From the NCBI GenBank assembly GCA_015075325.1, contig JABTUP010000006.1, forward strand, positions 84,239 to 148,238: a DNA stretch of 64,000 bases, written 5' to 3'. The first letter of the stretch is position 1, and the number at the start of each line of letters is the position of its first letter. This DNA comes from Flavobacteriales bacterium (GTDB lineage Bacteria; Bacteroidota; Bacteroidia; Flavobacteriales_E; Vicingaceae). This document shows, one piece after another, positions 25,885 to 34,927 of this stretch. Position numbers and translations under genes: made by a program. The notes beneath the pieces are model-generated. The model was given only the letters and a program-made list of their open reading frames with translations, was not told the origin of the DNA and made no database searches.

Positions 25885-27876
25885 CTAAAAATCGAGCAAC
25901 GATAACAATTCTTTTTCAAATCTGTTTTTTGGTAAAAATTGTTGTTCTAACTGATTAATAAAAGGAACTGGAGTTTCGATACTGGCAACACGTTTGATTG
26001 GTGCATCTAAAAATTCGAAACAATTTTCAGTAATTAAAGCACTTAGCTCGCCTCCTATTCCATTAAACAAGGTTGCTTCGTGCAAAATAATTACTCTACC
26101 CGTTTTTTTAACCGATTGATAAATGGTTTCAGTATCTAAAGGAACTAATGTTCTTAAATCAATTAAATCGGCAGCTATATTCGAATTATTTTTTAGTGTT
26201 TCTAACGCCCAATGAACTCCCATTCCATAAGTAACAATGGTTACATCGTTACCCTCGGTTATCAATTGAGCTTTACCAAACGGAAGAGTATAATAATCAT
26301 CAGGAATTTCCTGAGTTATGCTTCGGTACATTGCTTTATGCTCAAAAAATATTACTGGATTAGGGTCTTCAAAAGCGGTGTTTAACAACCCTTTAGCATC
26401 GTATGGAAATGCAGGAAAAACAACCTTTAAACCTGGTACTTGAGTAAACCAACTTTCGTTGCTTTGCGAATGAAACGGACCTGCTGCGGTTCCTCCACCT
26501 GTGGGCATTCTAACCACCACATCGGCAGCTTGTCCCCAACGGTAATGCGTTTTTGCTAAGTTGTTACAAATTTGTGTCATTGCTTCGCTAACAAAATCGG
26601 CAAACTGCATTTCTACCATTGATTTTTGTCCGTTTATAGCTAACCCTAAACCTGCACCAACTATTGCCGATTCGCACAATGGGGTATTTCTTACCCGTTC
26701 TTTACCAAATTTTGCAACAAATCCATCGGTAACTTTAAATGCTCCTCCGTATTCAGCAATATCTTGTCCCATTAAAACAAGCTCTGGATATTTTTCCATG
26801 CTTTGTTTCATGGCATCAGAAATGGCATCAATAAATCGTTTTTCGGTTTTTGCTGTGGTTTTAGGAGTGGTTTCGATGAAATTAAACGGAGCATAAACAT
26901 CGTTTAATTCTTGTTCTAACGATGCTGTAATGGGTTCTTCGCCATAAGCCTTGTCTAAATGTTCGTTTATTTCAGCTTTTATTTCAGCTTTTATGGTTTC
27001 AATTAGTTTTTCGTCGAGTACTTTTTCTTCTAATAAAAATTGCTCAAAATTAACGGTGGGGTCTTTTTTCTGCCATTCGTCCATTAATTCCTGAGGAACG
27101 TATTTTGTACCCGAAGCTTCTTCGTGTCCTCTCATTCTAAAGGTTAAACATTCAACCAAAACTGGACGAGGTTTTTTACGAATAGATTCAGCAATTTGAC
27201 TTATTTTATGGTAAACATCTAATATATCGTTTCCTTCAACTAGTTCGGTTTCCATGCCATATCCAATGCCTTTATCAATAAAGTTTTTGCATTTAAATTG
27301 TTCGCTCGAAGGAGTTGAAAGTCCGTAACCATTATTTTCTACAACAAAAATTACAGGCAATTGCCAAACGGCAGCAGTATTAACTGCTTCATGAAAATCG
27401 CCTTCACTGGCACCGCCATCGCCAGTAAAAACCAAGGTTGCTTTTGGTTTATTTTTTATAACATCGGCCAATGCAATACCATCTGCCACGCCCATTTGAG
27501 GCCCAAGATGAGAAATCATTCCAACAATTTTATAATCTTGAGTGCCAAAATGAAACGAACGATCTCTACCCTTAGTAAATCCGCTCATTTTTCCCTGAAA
27601 TTGAGCAAACAAACGATACAACGGAATATTTCGAGCAGTAAAAACGCCTAAATTACGGTGCATGGGTAAAATATATTCATCTTCTTTCATGGCTAAAGCA
27701 GCACCTACAGAAACTGCCTCTTGCCCAATACCAGAGAACCATTTTGATATTTTACCCTGACGAAGCAAAACCAACATTTTTTCTTCGATTAAACGTGGTT
27801 TAATCAATGCTTTATACAATGATAAAAGTTCACTATCGGTATATTTTCTACGATTATATTTTATGGCGGTCATCAT
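25885..27876 (-). CDS. 2-oxoacid dehydrogenase E1, fused alpha and beta subunits
   Basis: Encodes 663 residues. The alpha part (about 1-330) contains the thiamine-diphosphate motif GDGGASEGDFHEAVNTAAVW ending in VVENNGYGLS (about 152-187), and SIGQEA-type sequence (GIGQEAVSVGAALAM). The beta part (about 345-663) has FIDAISDAMKQSMEKYPELVLMG-type sequence, FADF and a transketolase C-terminal domain with VPLDTETI. Fused E1 proteins of this length are common in Bacteroidota and are probably branched-chain 2-oxoacid dehydrogenase E1, decarboxylating 2-oxoisovalerate-type acids for the E2 lipoyl enzyme. Pyruvate cannot be excluded. E2 and E3 genes are not nearby. Two adjacent ATG codons (27876 and 27873) could start it. 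Confidence 0.93.
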   Translation of the reverse strand: MMTAIKYNRRKYTDSELLSLYKALIKPRLIEEKMLVLLRQGKISKWFSGIGQEAVSVGAALAMKEDEYILPMHRNLGVFTARNIPLYRLFAQFQGKMSGFTKGRDRSFHFGTQDYKIVGMISHLGPQMGVADGIALADVIKNKPKATLVFTGDGGASEGDFHEAVNTAAVWQLPVIFVVENNGYGLSTPSSEQFKCKNFIDKGIGYGMETELVEGNDILDVYHKISQIAESIRKKPRPVLVECLTFRMRGHEEASGTKYVPQELMDEWQKKDPTVNFEQFLLEEKVLDEKLIETIKAEIKAEINEHLDKAYGEEPITASLEQELNDVYAPFNFIETTPKTTAKTEKRFIDAISDAMKQSMEKYPELVLMGQDIAEYGGAFKVTDGFVAKFGKERVRNTPLCESAIVGAGLGLAINGQKSMVEMQFADFVSEAMTQICNNLAKTHYRWGQAADVVVRMPTGGGTAAGPFHSQSNESWFTQVPGLKVVFPAFPYDAKGLLNTAFEDPNPVIFFEHKAMYRSITQEIPDDYYTLPFGKAQLITEGNDVTIVTYGMGVHWALETLKNNSNIAADLIDLRTLVPLDTETIYQSVKKTGRVIILHEATLFNGIGGELSALITENCFEFLDAPIKRVASIETPVPFINQLEQQFLPKNRFEKELLSLLDF

Positions 27877-27892
27877 GTTTTTTTTTAAGCAC

Positions 27893-27900
27893 CAAAGTTA
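27893..27900 (-). promoter_or_regulatory. -7 element TAACTTTG of the E1 gene
   Basis: Matches TAnnTTTG on the minus strand, 17-20 nt before the paired ATG codons. A second match (TAATTTTG) lies at 27936-27943. Confidence 0.55.
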
Positions 27901-28162
27901 TAGCAATTCTTAATAAAAATGTGTTTGATTTTAAACAAAATTAACTCGCATTGTTAGCTTCTTTACAAAACTATTTTTACTAGCCTTTGCAAACCATAAA
28001 TTGATTGAAAAATTTTATAATTAAAAACCACAAAATATGTCATGTCAGCTTACGCTTTAACTTAAGAAATTCCACAATAACAGGTTGGTTTTGTTCTTAA
28101 TTGAAAAAGTGTGAGTAGTTAGTTTTTGAGTTACTTCGTAAAAAAATCCTACTCATTACTTT
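27901..28162. other. Gene-free AT-rich spacer
   Basis: It holds the upstream region of the E1 gene, then AT-rich sequence with no ORF. No terminator with a T-tract is clear for the SGNH gene that ends at 28163. Confidence 0.4.
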
Positions 28163-29485
28163 TTAAGGAAAAGTAACTCCTCTATAATTGCCCACAATAG
28201 CCGGACGAATGTTTGAGCCAAAATTGGCATTAATTACACGAATAAACTCGTTTGCAATTAAAGCATTTCCTCGGCTGTTGGTATGTAAACCATCTAACGA
28301 AAAAGCTCCTCCTTCAATAAACACTGCTGTTAAAGCAACGCCATCATAGGTTACTCCTGCATTCAGTTTTTCCATAAAAGCAGACATATCTACCACAGGA
28401 AACCCGTAAGCTGCTGCTGATGCATATATTTGTGCATTTAGTTGGTTAATGTGGTTTCGAGCAATAATTACTTCGTCTTTATCTAAAACTTGTTGGTGAG
28501 GAAGTGGGTCGGAAGGTATTAAACCTATTCCTTTTGCAATTAAACTCGATGCAGATAATAAAATTAAGTCTTCTGGCACTGCTTTTCTAATAATAGTGGT
28601 ATCTGCACCTTCTTTAATCCAGATGTCTTTTTTTACTTTTTCTAGTGTAACGGTAGTAAATAAAGGACTTTTGGTTACATCGTGTATGGTAGCACAAACA
28701 CCTTTAGCACCCATTGCTTTAAATACAGCTAAAACAGTGTCGTATTTTTCTCTAAATTCTAAAGGGTTGGTTTGTTCTGATGAACCACTAACTGCATCGC
28801 CACCACTTTTTGCCCAGCTCATGGCATCATTTACTCCTAGCCAGTTGGTAAAAAATGTGGCATTGCTTCGTTTAATGTGTTCAATATATTCTATTCGGTT
28901 GGTAATAGTTCCAAAGTTTAAAAATCTACCATAAGAATTAATGGGTTGACCACCTACTCCGTTCCATGCTAATACTCCTTGTGAAGGATGAGTTGTTCCT
29001 AAATAAATGTGATATTCTAAAGCTTGTGTTATGTTTTTAGAAACCACATTACGAACATTTAGTCCACCAATTGCGAGGTTATTGTATTTTTTAGTAGTAT
29101 CCGACCAGTAGTTGTATGAATTATCGTAATTGATTGCCTCTGGGTCGTTATCTGAAATATCAGGATTATAGGCTTTTATAACTTCAATTTTTCCGTTTCG
29201 GTATGCCAAGTGCATGTATCCCGAACCTGTTCCAGAAACCAATGGTTGCACAAAAGGAGTACCTATTTGTTTAGCAATAATAGAAGGAAACGAGTTTTCT
29301 TGTTGACCAAATTCGTTATGCAAACCACCATCTTGTAAACCTTGCGTGTATGAATCTCCAACCGAAACAAAATTGGAAAAATTAGCATCTCCATAAATGG
29401 TTTCGTATTCATCAAACTCGGTTTTGTTACACGAATTGAAAAGAAGTACAACGGCAAAAACAGAAAGGTATTTAATGGCTTGCAT
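28163..29485 (-). CDS. SGNH/GDSL-hydrolase lipoprotein (paralogue 1)
   Basis: Encodes 440 residues. The lipobox LLFNSC makes Cys19 the acylated residue. The SGNH fold begins at about residue 37: block I VGDSYTQG (Gly43-Asp44-Ser45, Ser nucleophile), a glycine block, block III with GVNDAM (Asn), and block V DGLHTNSRG near residue 405 (Asp and His). The complete Ser-Asp-His set indicates an active esterase or lipase. As a lipoprotein it would sit in the outer membrane. It is 10 bp downstream of the FadL-type porin gene, so the two are co-transcribed. Together they suggest ester or lipid hydrolysis coupled to uptake of the released hydrophobic acid, by inference. A paralogue lies at 31700-33031. 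Confidence 0.92.
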   Translation of the reverse strand: MQAIKYLSVFAVVLLFNSCNKTEFDEYETIYGDANFSNFVSVGDSYTQGLQDGGLHNEFGQQENSFPSIIAKQIGTPFVQPLVSGTGSGYMHLAYRNGKIEVIKAYNPDISDNDPEAINYDNSYNYWSDTTKKYNNLAIGGLNVRNVVSKNITQALEYHIYLGTTHPSQGVLAWNGVGGQPINSYGRFLNFGTITNRIEYIEHIKRSNATFFTNWLGVNDAMSWAKSGGDAVSGSSEQTNPLEFREKYDTVLAVFKAMGAKGVCATIHDVTKSPLFTTVTLEKVKKDIWIKEGADTTIIRKAVPEDLILLSASSLIAKGIGLIPSDPLPHQQVLDKDEVIIARNHINQLNAQIYASAAAYGFPVVDMSAFMEKLNAGVTYDGVALTAVFIEGGAFSLDGLHTNSRGNALIANEFIRVINANFGSNIRPAIVGNYRGVTFP

Positions 29486-29495
29486 AGTTTATAGA

Positions 29496-30776
29496 TTAGT
29501 TTATTGAAGGGGTTGTTTCTTTAGCCTTACAGCTAAAATTATAATTTAAGCCTATTCCAAAAACATTAACAATTCGGTTGTATTTGGCTGTAAAACCAGC
29601 ACTTTCTAATGACGATTCACGACGAGCACTTTGACGGATGTATGATAAATCGATAGAAAATTTATCGTTTACTTTATAACCCAATCCAGCTGTATAAGCT
29701 AGTTGGGTAGCATCTGGCAATTCAGGACTAACAAAACCATCTTTTATTGGAGTTTTATCGTAATAAGCCCCTACTCTAACACTGTATTTTTGTTTGTAAG
29801 TAAAATCTAATCCAAAACGATGAGTCATTGCATTTTGCCAATCTTTAGTAGTTTTTGAATCGGGGGTATCGTTGTTTGCAAAATTAAAAGCTAAGGTATC
29901 GTATGATGACCATGCCGTATAATTTAAATCGTAAGCAAATTCAAGAGAGTAGTTCTCTTTCGAATGCTTTACACTAAACCCAACAGTAAACACAGATGGC
30001 AGTGTAATTTTTGAAACGAAGGTTGTTTTTGCAGGAAATTTGTTTTGTAACGAAACTGGTATGTTGGTAAATTCTACTTCTCCATCTGGTAAATCGATAG
30101 GCATTGACGAACGATAGCTTACTCCCAATCTAAAATCGGTTGTTGAAATTTCTTTTTTTAATGAATAAATGTTTGAAAAAAGACCAATGTTGTAGCCAAC
30201 ACCATCACCACTTCCACTTAATGATGCCTTTCCTTCTGTTGTTGTAGCAGAAGCCACAGGAACAGCTTTTTCGGTTGTAAAACTTCCTCTTGTATAAACA
30301 AATCCTCCACCAACAAACAACTTATCGTGTATTTTATACGACATGGTTGGTTGAAACATAAATGTTTTAAGTGCAATGTTTTGAATAATGTAACGTCCTT
30401 GCCAATTGTCTTCAAAAGAAGAGGTAGAACCAAATTGATTGTTTACTAAAAAACCAAACTTCATGCGGTCGTTTAACTGACCCGAATAATAAAAATGAAA
30501 AGGAGTAGCATTTGGTGATGTTTGATTAATGTTTGCAGTTTCGGGAGTTTGTAACGATACTTTAGGCATTACATAATTAAACCCAGCTGTAAAATGATGA
30601 CCAGATAAGTTGTTCATTCCTGCTGGATTAAAAAACACGGTGCTAGCATCAGAACCCAAACCTGTAAATGCACCACCCATTCCAACTCCTTTAATTCCCT
30701 GAAGATTTAATTGAAAACCTCCTGCAAATAAAAAATACGGAGTTAATGCTAGAGCTGTTAAAACTATTTTTTTCAT
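29496..30776 (-). CDS. OmpP1/FadL-type outer-membrane transporter
   Basis: Encodes 426 residues from the ATG at 30776, with a signal peptide ending LFAGG. The mature N-terminus FQLNLQGIKGVGMGGAFTGL (about 21-40) followed by GSDASTVFFNPAGM is the FadL hatch signature. The remainder is a beta barrel with alternating strands such as DFTYKQKYSVRVGAYYDKTPI and VNDKFSIDLSYIRQSARRE, ending in the aromatic strand VFGIGLNYNF. FadL proteins bring long-chain fatty acids and other hydrophobic compounds across the outer membrane. It is followed after 10 bp by the SGNH lipoprotein gene. A terminator separates it from the T9SS gene upstream; no clear promoter was seen between. Confidence 0.93.
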   Translation of the reverse strand: MKKIVLTALALTPYFLFAGGFQLNLQGIKGVGMGGAFTGLGSDASTVFFNPAGMNNLSGHHFTAGFNYVMPKVSLQTPETANINQTSPNATPFHFYYSGQLNDRMKFGFLVNNQFGSTSSFEDNWQGRYIIQNIALKTFMFQPTMSYKIHDKLFVGGGFVYTRGSFTTEKAVPVASATTTEGKASLSGSGDGVGYNIGLFSNIYSLKKEISTTDFRLGVSYRSSMPIDLPDGEVEFTNIPVSLQNKFPAKTTFVSKITLPSVFTVGFSVKHSKENYSLEFAYDLNYTAWSSYDTLAFNFANNDTPDSKTTKDWQNAMTHRFGLDFTYKQKYSVRVGAYYDKTPIKDGFVSPELPDATQLAYTAGLGYKVNDKFSIDLSYIRQSARRESSLESAGFTAKYNRIVNVFGIGLNYNFSCKAKETTPSIN

Positions 30777-30793
30777 TAATATTATTTTGATGG

Positions 30794-30826
30794 TAAAAAA
30801 AACCTCCAATAACTAAGTTATCGGAG
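30794..30826 (-). terminator. Intrinsic terminator of the T9SS cargo gene
   Basis: On the minus strand, acctccgataact pairs with agttattggaggt (one G-U) around a 1-3 nt loop and is followed by a run of eight Ts (30794-30801). It lies 13 bp after the stop of the gene at 30839-31603. Confidence 0.85.
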
Positions 30827-30838
30827 GTGTAATTTTTA

Positions 30839-31603
30839 TTATTTATTTACGATAAATCTTTTGGTTACTATGTTGTTGTTGTAATTAATTTGAAAGAAAT
30901 AAACGCCATTAGAAAAATTTGAAGCATTTAATTGATGTTTGTTAACACCTTGATTTGCATTACTGCTTTCAGAATAAACCAATTCACCTAAAACATTTCT
31001 AACATCGATAGAAACTTTTCCAGCTGTTGGCAAATAATACTCAAAAGTAGAATTTGTACTAAAAGGGTTTGGTGAATTTTGTTTTACTGAAAATGTTGTC
31101 GTTGACAATTCTTCAACACCAGTAGCAGCCATAATAACTAACGAGTAATAATCTACATTAAAAGGTTGTGAAGTTGGAACCCCAAAAACAGTTGCCCATG
31201 ACAATCCAGATACAGATATAGGATAAGTCCCTTCCTGCCCAGCTGTTGCCGTTCCTGTAATTCTCATACAACTAGTAGAACCACCTGGGAAAACAAAATT
31301 TAAATTGTTTTCGTTTAATGAAACTACATTAAAACCTGTTGGCAATCCTGAGAAATTATCAATTACAACACTATCGATAGGAATAACAGTGCATGGAGGA
31401 AAAATTAATACGATACAAGTATCTACTGGAGTTATAGTTGTAATGGTTTCATCATAAGGCACACCAACATAAGCAGGAGCTAATCCTGTTGCACTATCAG
31501 GATATACACCTGGTGTGGTATAAAATGGATCAGGTGTACAATTTTGAGCAAATGCAAAGCTTGCAAAAGCAATTGCAACTAAAGAAAGTAAGGTTTTTTT
31601 CAT
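30839..31603 (-). CDS. T9SS-secreted protein with type A sorting domain
   Basis: Encodes 254 residues. A signal peptide (1-19, ending FAFAQ) is followed by a secreted region of about 145 residues that is rich in T, V, P and contains two Cys-bearing segments. The last ~80 residues are a typical T9SS type A sorting domain: SVKQNSPNPFSTNSTFEYYL, then LPTAGKVSIDVRNVLGELVY, NGVYFFQINYN and the final ITKRFIV-like end (VTKRFIVNK). The cargo part is not a family I recognise. The gene lies between an SGNH lipoprotein gene (97 bp upstream, same strand) and a terminator, so it may be co-expressed with the former. Confidence 0.9.
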   Translation of the reverse strand: MKKTLLSLVAIAFASFAFAQNCTPDPFYTTPGVYPDSATGLAPAYVGVPYDETITTITPVDTCIVLIFPPCTVIPIDSVVIDNFSGLPTGFNVVSLNENNLNFVFPGGSTSCMRITGTATAGQEGTYPISVSGLSWATVFGVPTSQPFNVDYYSLVIMAATGVEELSTTTFSVKQNSPNPFSTNSTFEYYLPTAGKVSIDVRNVLGELVYSESSNANQGVNKHQLNASNFSNGVYFFQINYNNNIVTKRFIVNK

Positions 31604-31699
31604 AAGAATTAAGTTTAGGTTTATTAATTTATTTAAGTTGTTGAGTTTCTTTTCAATTAAATCGTTTTTTTATTCAATCTTCTTGATGTAATAATTAAT

Positions 31700-33031
31700 T
31701 TATGGAAATGTAATTCCTCTATAATTACTCACAATAACCTGTTGTAATTTAGAGCCATAATGATTATTAATTACTCGAATAAATTCATTCGCAATAATAG
31801 CATACCCTCTTCCATTAGGATGAACTCCATCTAAGGAAAATACTCCTCCTTCGATGAATTTTGGAGTGAACTCAACTCCATCATAAGTTAATCCTGTATT
31901 GGTTAATGTTTTCATAAACTGATTCATATCTGCTAATGCAAACCCATAGGAGTTGGTAAGTGTTCTAATGGCATCATTTATTTCGTTGGTTCTGTTTCGA
32001 ACAATTGTAATTTCATTTTCATCTAAGACAAAGGTGTGTCGCAATGGATTTGACTGTGTCAAACCTTTTCCTTCGGCTAGTTGATCAGAAGCTGTGAGTA
32101 ACAACAAATCTCTGGCAGTGGCTTTTCTGACAATTGTTGTATCGGCACCTTCCTTAATCCAAATATCTTTGCCAAGAGCTTCTAAAGTAACCGTATTAAA
32201 GTAAGGAATGGAAGTTACATCAGGCAGAGTTGCACAAACCCCTTTCGCTCCCATGTTTTTAAAAGCAGCTAATATAGAATCGTATTTAAATCTAAATTCG
32301 TCAAGATCTGACAATTGAGATAAAAACAGACCCGGTACAGAAATCCCGTTTTCATTCATAACTGGTTCATCATCACCACCAGCAGTTGACCAACCCAATA
32401 CATCATTATTTCCCAACCAATTGGTGAAAAAAGTAGCTTTACTTGCTTTCACATGATCCAAATAAGATATTGGGGCGGCATCAGTACCAAAATCTAAAAA
32501 TCGCCCATAAGGATTGAGTGAATTTTGTAATAAATTAAAATTTAAATCGGTGTTTCTACCTCCTGAAACGCAATTCACCAACTTAATTCCAGAAACTCCA
32601 AGATTATTGTATTTTTTAGTTTTATCGCCCCAATTTTCCCATGCTGCATCATTACGAATAGCTTCTGGGTCATTGTCAGTAATGTCTTCATTATAAGCTT
32701 TAATTACTTTAATTTCTCCATTTCTATAAGCCAAATGTATATAAGCTGCTCCTTGTCCTATGATGGTCGGTTGGATAAAATTTAAACTTGGATTAGCTTG
32801 TTTCATTTGTCCTGCAATAATTGCTGGGTAAGAATTGTCTTGTTGACCACGCTCATTATGCAACCCTCCATCTTGATAACCCTGAGTTAAAGAATTACCA
32901 ACAGCAACATAATTACTAAAATCTGCACTTCCTTGAGAAAACTCAAATTCATCAAACTCTGTTTTCTGACAAGAACTAACAACAAGAGCTAATATAGAAA
33001 GTTTTAATACAGGTGTTTTTAACGACTTCAT
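31700..33031 (-). CDS. SGNH-hydrolase lipoprotein (paralogue 2, block I GNS)
   Basis: Encodes 443 residues, homologous along its length to the gene at 28163-29485. The lipobox VVSSC gives Cys21. Block I reads VGNSLTQG (Gly45-Asn46-Ser47): the usual Asp is Asn, while the nucleophile Ser is kept. Block III is GNNDVLGW and block V is DGVHPNGRG, so the catalytic Ser, Asn, Asp and His all remain and activity is likely. Compared with paralogue 1, an insertion (about residues 225-245) lies after block III. It was probably produced by local duplication. No TAnnTTTG promoter was identified upstream. Confidence 0.9.
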   Translation of the reverse strand: MKSLKTPVLKLSILALVVSSCQKTEFDEFEFSQGSADFSNYVAVGNSLTQGYQDGGLHNERGQQDNSYPAIIAGQMKQANPSLNFIQPTIIGQGAAYIHLAYRNGEIKVIKAYNEDITDNDPEAIRNDAAWENWGDKTKKYNNLGVSGIKLVNCVSGGRNTDLNFNLLQNSLNPYGRFLDFGTDAAPISYLDHVKASKATFFTNWLGNNDVLGWSTAGGDDEPVMNENGISVPGLFLSQLSDLDEFRFKYDSILAAFKNMGAKGVCATLPDVTSIPYFNTVTLEALGKDIWIKEGADTTIVRKATARDLLLLTASDQLAEGKGLTQSNPLRHTFVLDENEITIVRNRTNEINDAIRTLTNSYGFALADMNQFMKTLTNTGLTYDGVEFTPKFIEGGVFSLDGVHPNGRGYAIIANEFIRVINNHYGSKLQQVIVSNYRGITFP

Positions 33032-33091
33032 AAGTGCAATTCAAAATAAAAATTTAAAATTAACCTTTTATTCCAAATATTTAATTTTTTG

Positions 33092-33955
33092 TTAAATTAT
33101 TTCAATCCTCTCTTTCTCGTTGGGCTGAATACTCAGCACAGGAATGTCTGAGTTATTAATAACCTCACGAGCATTTGAACCAATAAAAAAGGCCTTAATA
33201 TCGGTTTCTTGTTGAGTCATAATCATAATTAAATCAGCTTCAATTTTTTGTCCGTATTCTATTACAGCATTGCTCAACTTATCTTCAGTTTTTAAAATTT
33301 TAACCAATTCGGCAGTACATTTTACTTGTTTTTTTTCAATGTATTGTTTTACTAAAATTAGTTGGTCTTTTAATTTGTTTACCACCTCTTCTCTGCCTGT
33401 TAACAGAATAGAAACTGCATAAATTTCTGCCTTAAATACTTTGGCAACAGCAATGGCTTTGTTTACTTTGTCGCTGGTTTCTTTGGTTAAATCTAATGGC
33501 AATAAAATTTTATCACACCCTTTTTTGTGTTTTTTTCCTTTTATGGTAATTACAGGGCAAGGAGCTGTTTTAACTACTTTTAGTGCATTTGAACCAATAA
33601 ATTTAGAGTTTTCAGCTCCTTTTGTTCCCATCACAATAAAAGTTGCTTTAATAAGCGTAGCAACTTCAGCAATTTTGGAGTAAATTTTACCCTCAGCTAC
33701 TATACTAGAAATTTCGAGTCCTGTTTCTTTTCTTTTTTCTTCGGCCAAATTTTTCAAATTCGATTCAACAGCATCTCTTATTTCGTCCAAACCTTTGATA
33801 AACATTTTTACCATAGGGTTTACTTCTTCAATTACATAAAGTAAAATAACTTCGGCTCTAATTTCTTTTGCCAAATTATACGATTGAGATAATGCAATTA
33901 ATGATTGCTCTGAAAAGTCGATAGGAACTAATATTTTATTATTATTGCGTAACAT
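33092..33955 (-). CDS. Universal stress protein, tandem UspA domains
   Basis: Encodes 287 residues from the ATG at 33955. Two UspA domains are present: about 1-140 (KILVPIDFSEQSLIALSQSYNLAKE, then GTKGAENSKFIGSNALKVVKTAPCPVITI) and about 150-285 (KILLPLDLTKETSDKVNKAIAVAK and IGSNAREVINNSDIPVLSI). The first domain keeps the G-2x-G-9x-G(S/T)-type nucleotide-binding segment (GTKGAENSKFIGSNA), so it may bind ATP. Such proteins respond to starvation or envelope stress. The gene is monocistronic and divergent from the nucleoside phosphorylase gene; their promoters overlap. Confidence 0.93.
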   Translation of the reverse strand: MLRNNNKILVPIDFSEQSLIALSQSYNLAKEIRAEVILLYVIEEVNPMVKMFIKGLDEIRDAVESNLKNLAEEKRKETGLEISSIVAEGKIYSKIAEVATLIKATFIVMGTKGAENSKFIGSNALKVVKTAPCPVITIKGKKHKKGCDKILLPLDLTKETSDKVNKAIAVAKVFKAEIYAVSILLTGREEVVNKLKDQLILVKQYIEKKQVKCTAELVKILKTEDKLSNAVIEYGQKIEADLIMIMTQQETDIKAFFIGSNAREVINNSDIPVLSIQPNEKERIEII

Positions 33956-33960
33956 TTGAT

Positions 33961-33968
33961 TAAATTTG
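33961..33968 (+). promoter_or_regulatory. -7 element TAAATTTG, nucleoside phosphorylase gene
   Basis: Matches TAnnTTTG, 29 nt before the ATG at 33997. It lies inside the leader of the divergent stress-protein gene. Confidence 0.55.
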
Positions 33969-33979
33969 AAAAGGACATC

Positions 33980-33987
33980 CAAAAGTA
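33980..33987 (-). promoter_or_regulatory. -7 element TACTTTTG, universal stress protein gene
   Basis: Matches TAnnTTTG on the minus strand, 25 nt before the ATG at 33955. The divergent -7 boxes at 33961 and 33980 cross over each other's leader, so the two transcripts would overlap at their 5' ends. Confidence 0.6.
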
Positions 33988-33996
33988 CATAATAGT

Positions 33997-34875
33997 ATGA
34001 ATAAAATAGCCGAGTCGGAACTAATTTTAAATAGCGATAACAGTATTTATCACTTAAATCTACAGCCTCATCAAATAGCCAATGATGTTATTGTGGTGGG
34101 CGACCCCAATAGAGTTAAGGCTATTTCATCAAAATTTGAAAAAATTGAACACAAGGTTGAAAACCGCGAATTTATTACGCACACTGGCTTTTATAACGGA
34201 AAACGCCTTTCGGTAATTGGAACTGGTATTGGAACCGACAACATTGATATTGTGCTGAATGAGCTAGATGCTTTAGTAAATATTGATTTTAAAACCAGAA
34301 CAATAAAACCAAACCTTACTTCGCTTAATATTGTGCGAATTGGAACTTGCGGTGCACTTCAAGCCCACATCAACTCCAACGATTTTGTGGTTTCAGAATA
34401 TGCATTAGGTTTAGACGGTTTGCTAAATCATTATCGAATTGAATATACCAAAGAAGAGCAAGAACTTACATCAGCATTTAATAAGCAAACCAACTATTCG
34501 AAAGCAGTTAGCCCTGCCTACATGGTTAAAGGCTCCGAAAAACTACATCAGTTGTTTGTAAACGATTGTCATTCGGGTATTACCGCTACTGCTTCGGGTT
34601 TTTATGGTCCGCAAGGCAGAATTTTACGATTAGCATTAAATCAACCCGATTTAAATGACAAACTTCATCATTTCAATTATAACGGATTAAAAGTTAATAA
34701 TTTTGAAATGGAAACTTCTGCTATTTATGGTTTAGCAAAAATAATGGGACACCAAGCATGTACCGTTTGTGTAGTGGTAGCCAACCGATACGTCAAAACT
34801 ACTACCAAAGATTATCATCCAGCAATGGATAAATTAATTAATTTGGTGTTACAAAAGTTAACACAACAGCGTTAA
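33997..34875 (+). CDS. Nucleoside phosphorylase (PNP/UDP family)
   Basis: Encodes 292 residues. The family segments are VIVVGDPNRVKAISSKFEKI (about 30-49), GTGIGTDNIDIVLNEL (phosphate-binding region, about 75-90), IVRIGTCGALQ (about 110-120) and a C-terminal NFEMETSAIYGLAKIMG (Glu-Met-Glu, nucleoside ribose binding; about 230-246). The enzyme cleaves a nucleoside with phosphate into base and ribose-1-phosphate. Uridine phosphorylase is the closest fit, but purine substrates cannot be excluded. Cytoplasmic, normal length. It is probably monocistronic. Confidence 0.9.
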   Translation: MNKIAESELILNSDNSIYHLNLQPHQIANDVIVVGDPNRVKAISSKFEKIEHKVENREFITHTGFYNGKRLSVIGTGIGTDNIDIVLNELDALVNIDFKTRTIKPNLTSLNIVRIGTCGALQAHINSNDFVVSEYALGLDGLLNHYRIEYTKEEQELTSAFNKQTNYSKAVSPAYMVKGSEKLHQLFVNDCHSGITATASGFYGPQGRILRLALNQPDLNDKLHHFNYNGLKVNNFEMETSAIYGLAKIMGHQACTVCVVVANRYVKTTTKDYHPAMDKLINLVLQKLTQQR

Positions 34876-34916
34876 TAACTACCCATTTTTGGTGTAACTA
34901 CAATTTATTGTTGTGG

Positions 34917-34924
34917 TATATTTG
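34917..34924 (+). promoter_or_regulatory. -7 element TATATTTG, SirB1-like gene
   Basis: A good TAnnTTTG match whose last base is only 4 nt before the ATG at 34928. If used, the transcript would start at or beside the start codon (leaderless). No -33 TTG lies at standard distance. Confidence 0.4.
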
Positions 34925-34927
34925 GGT

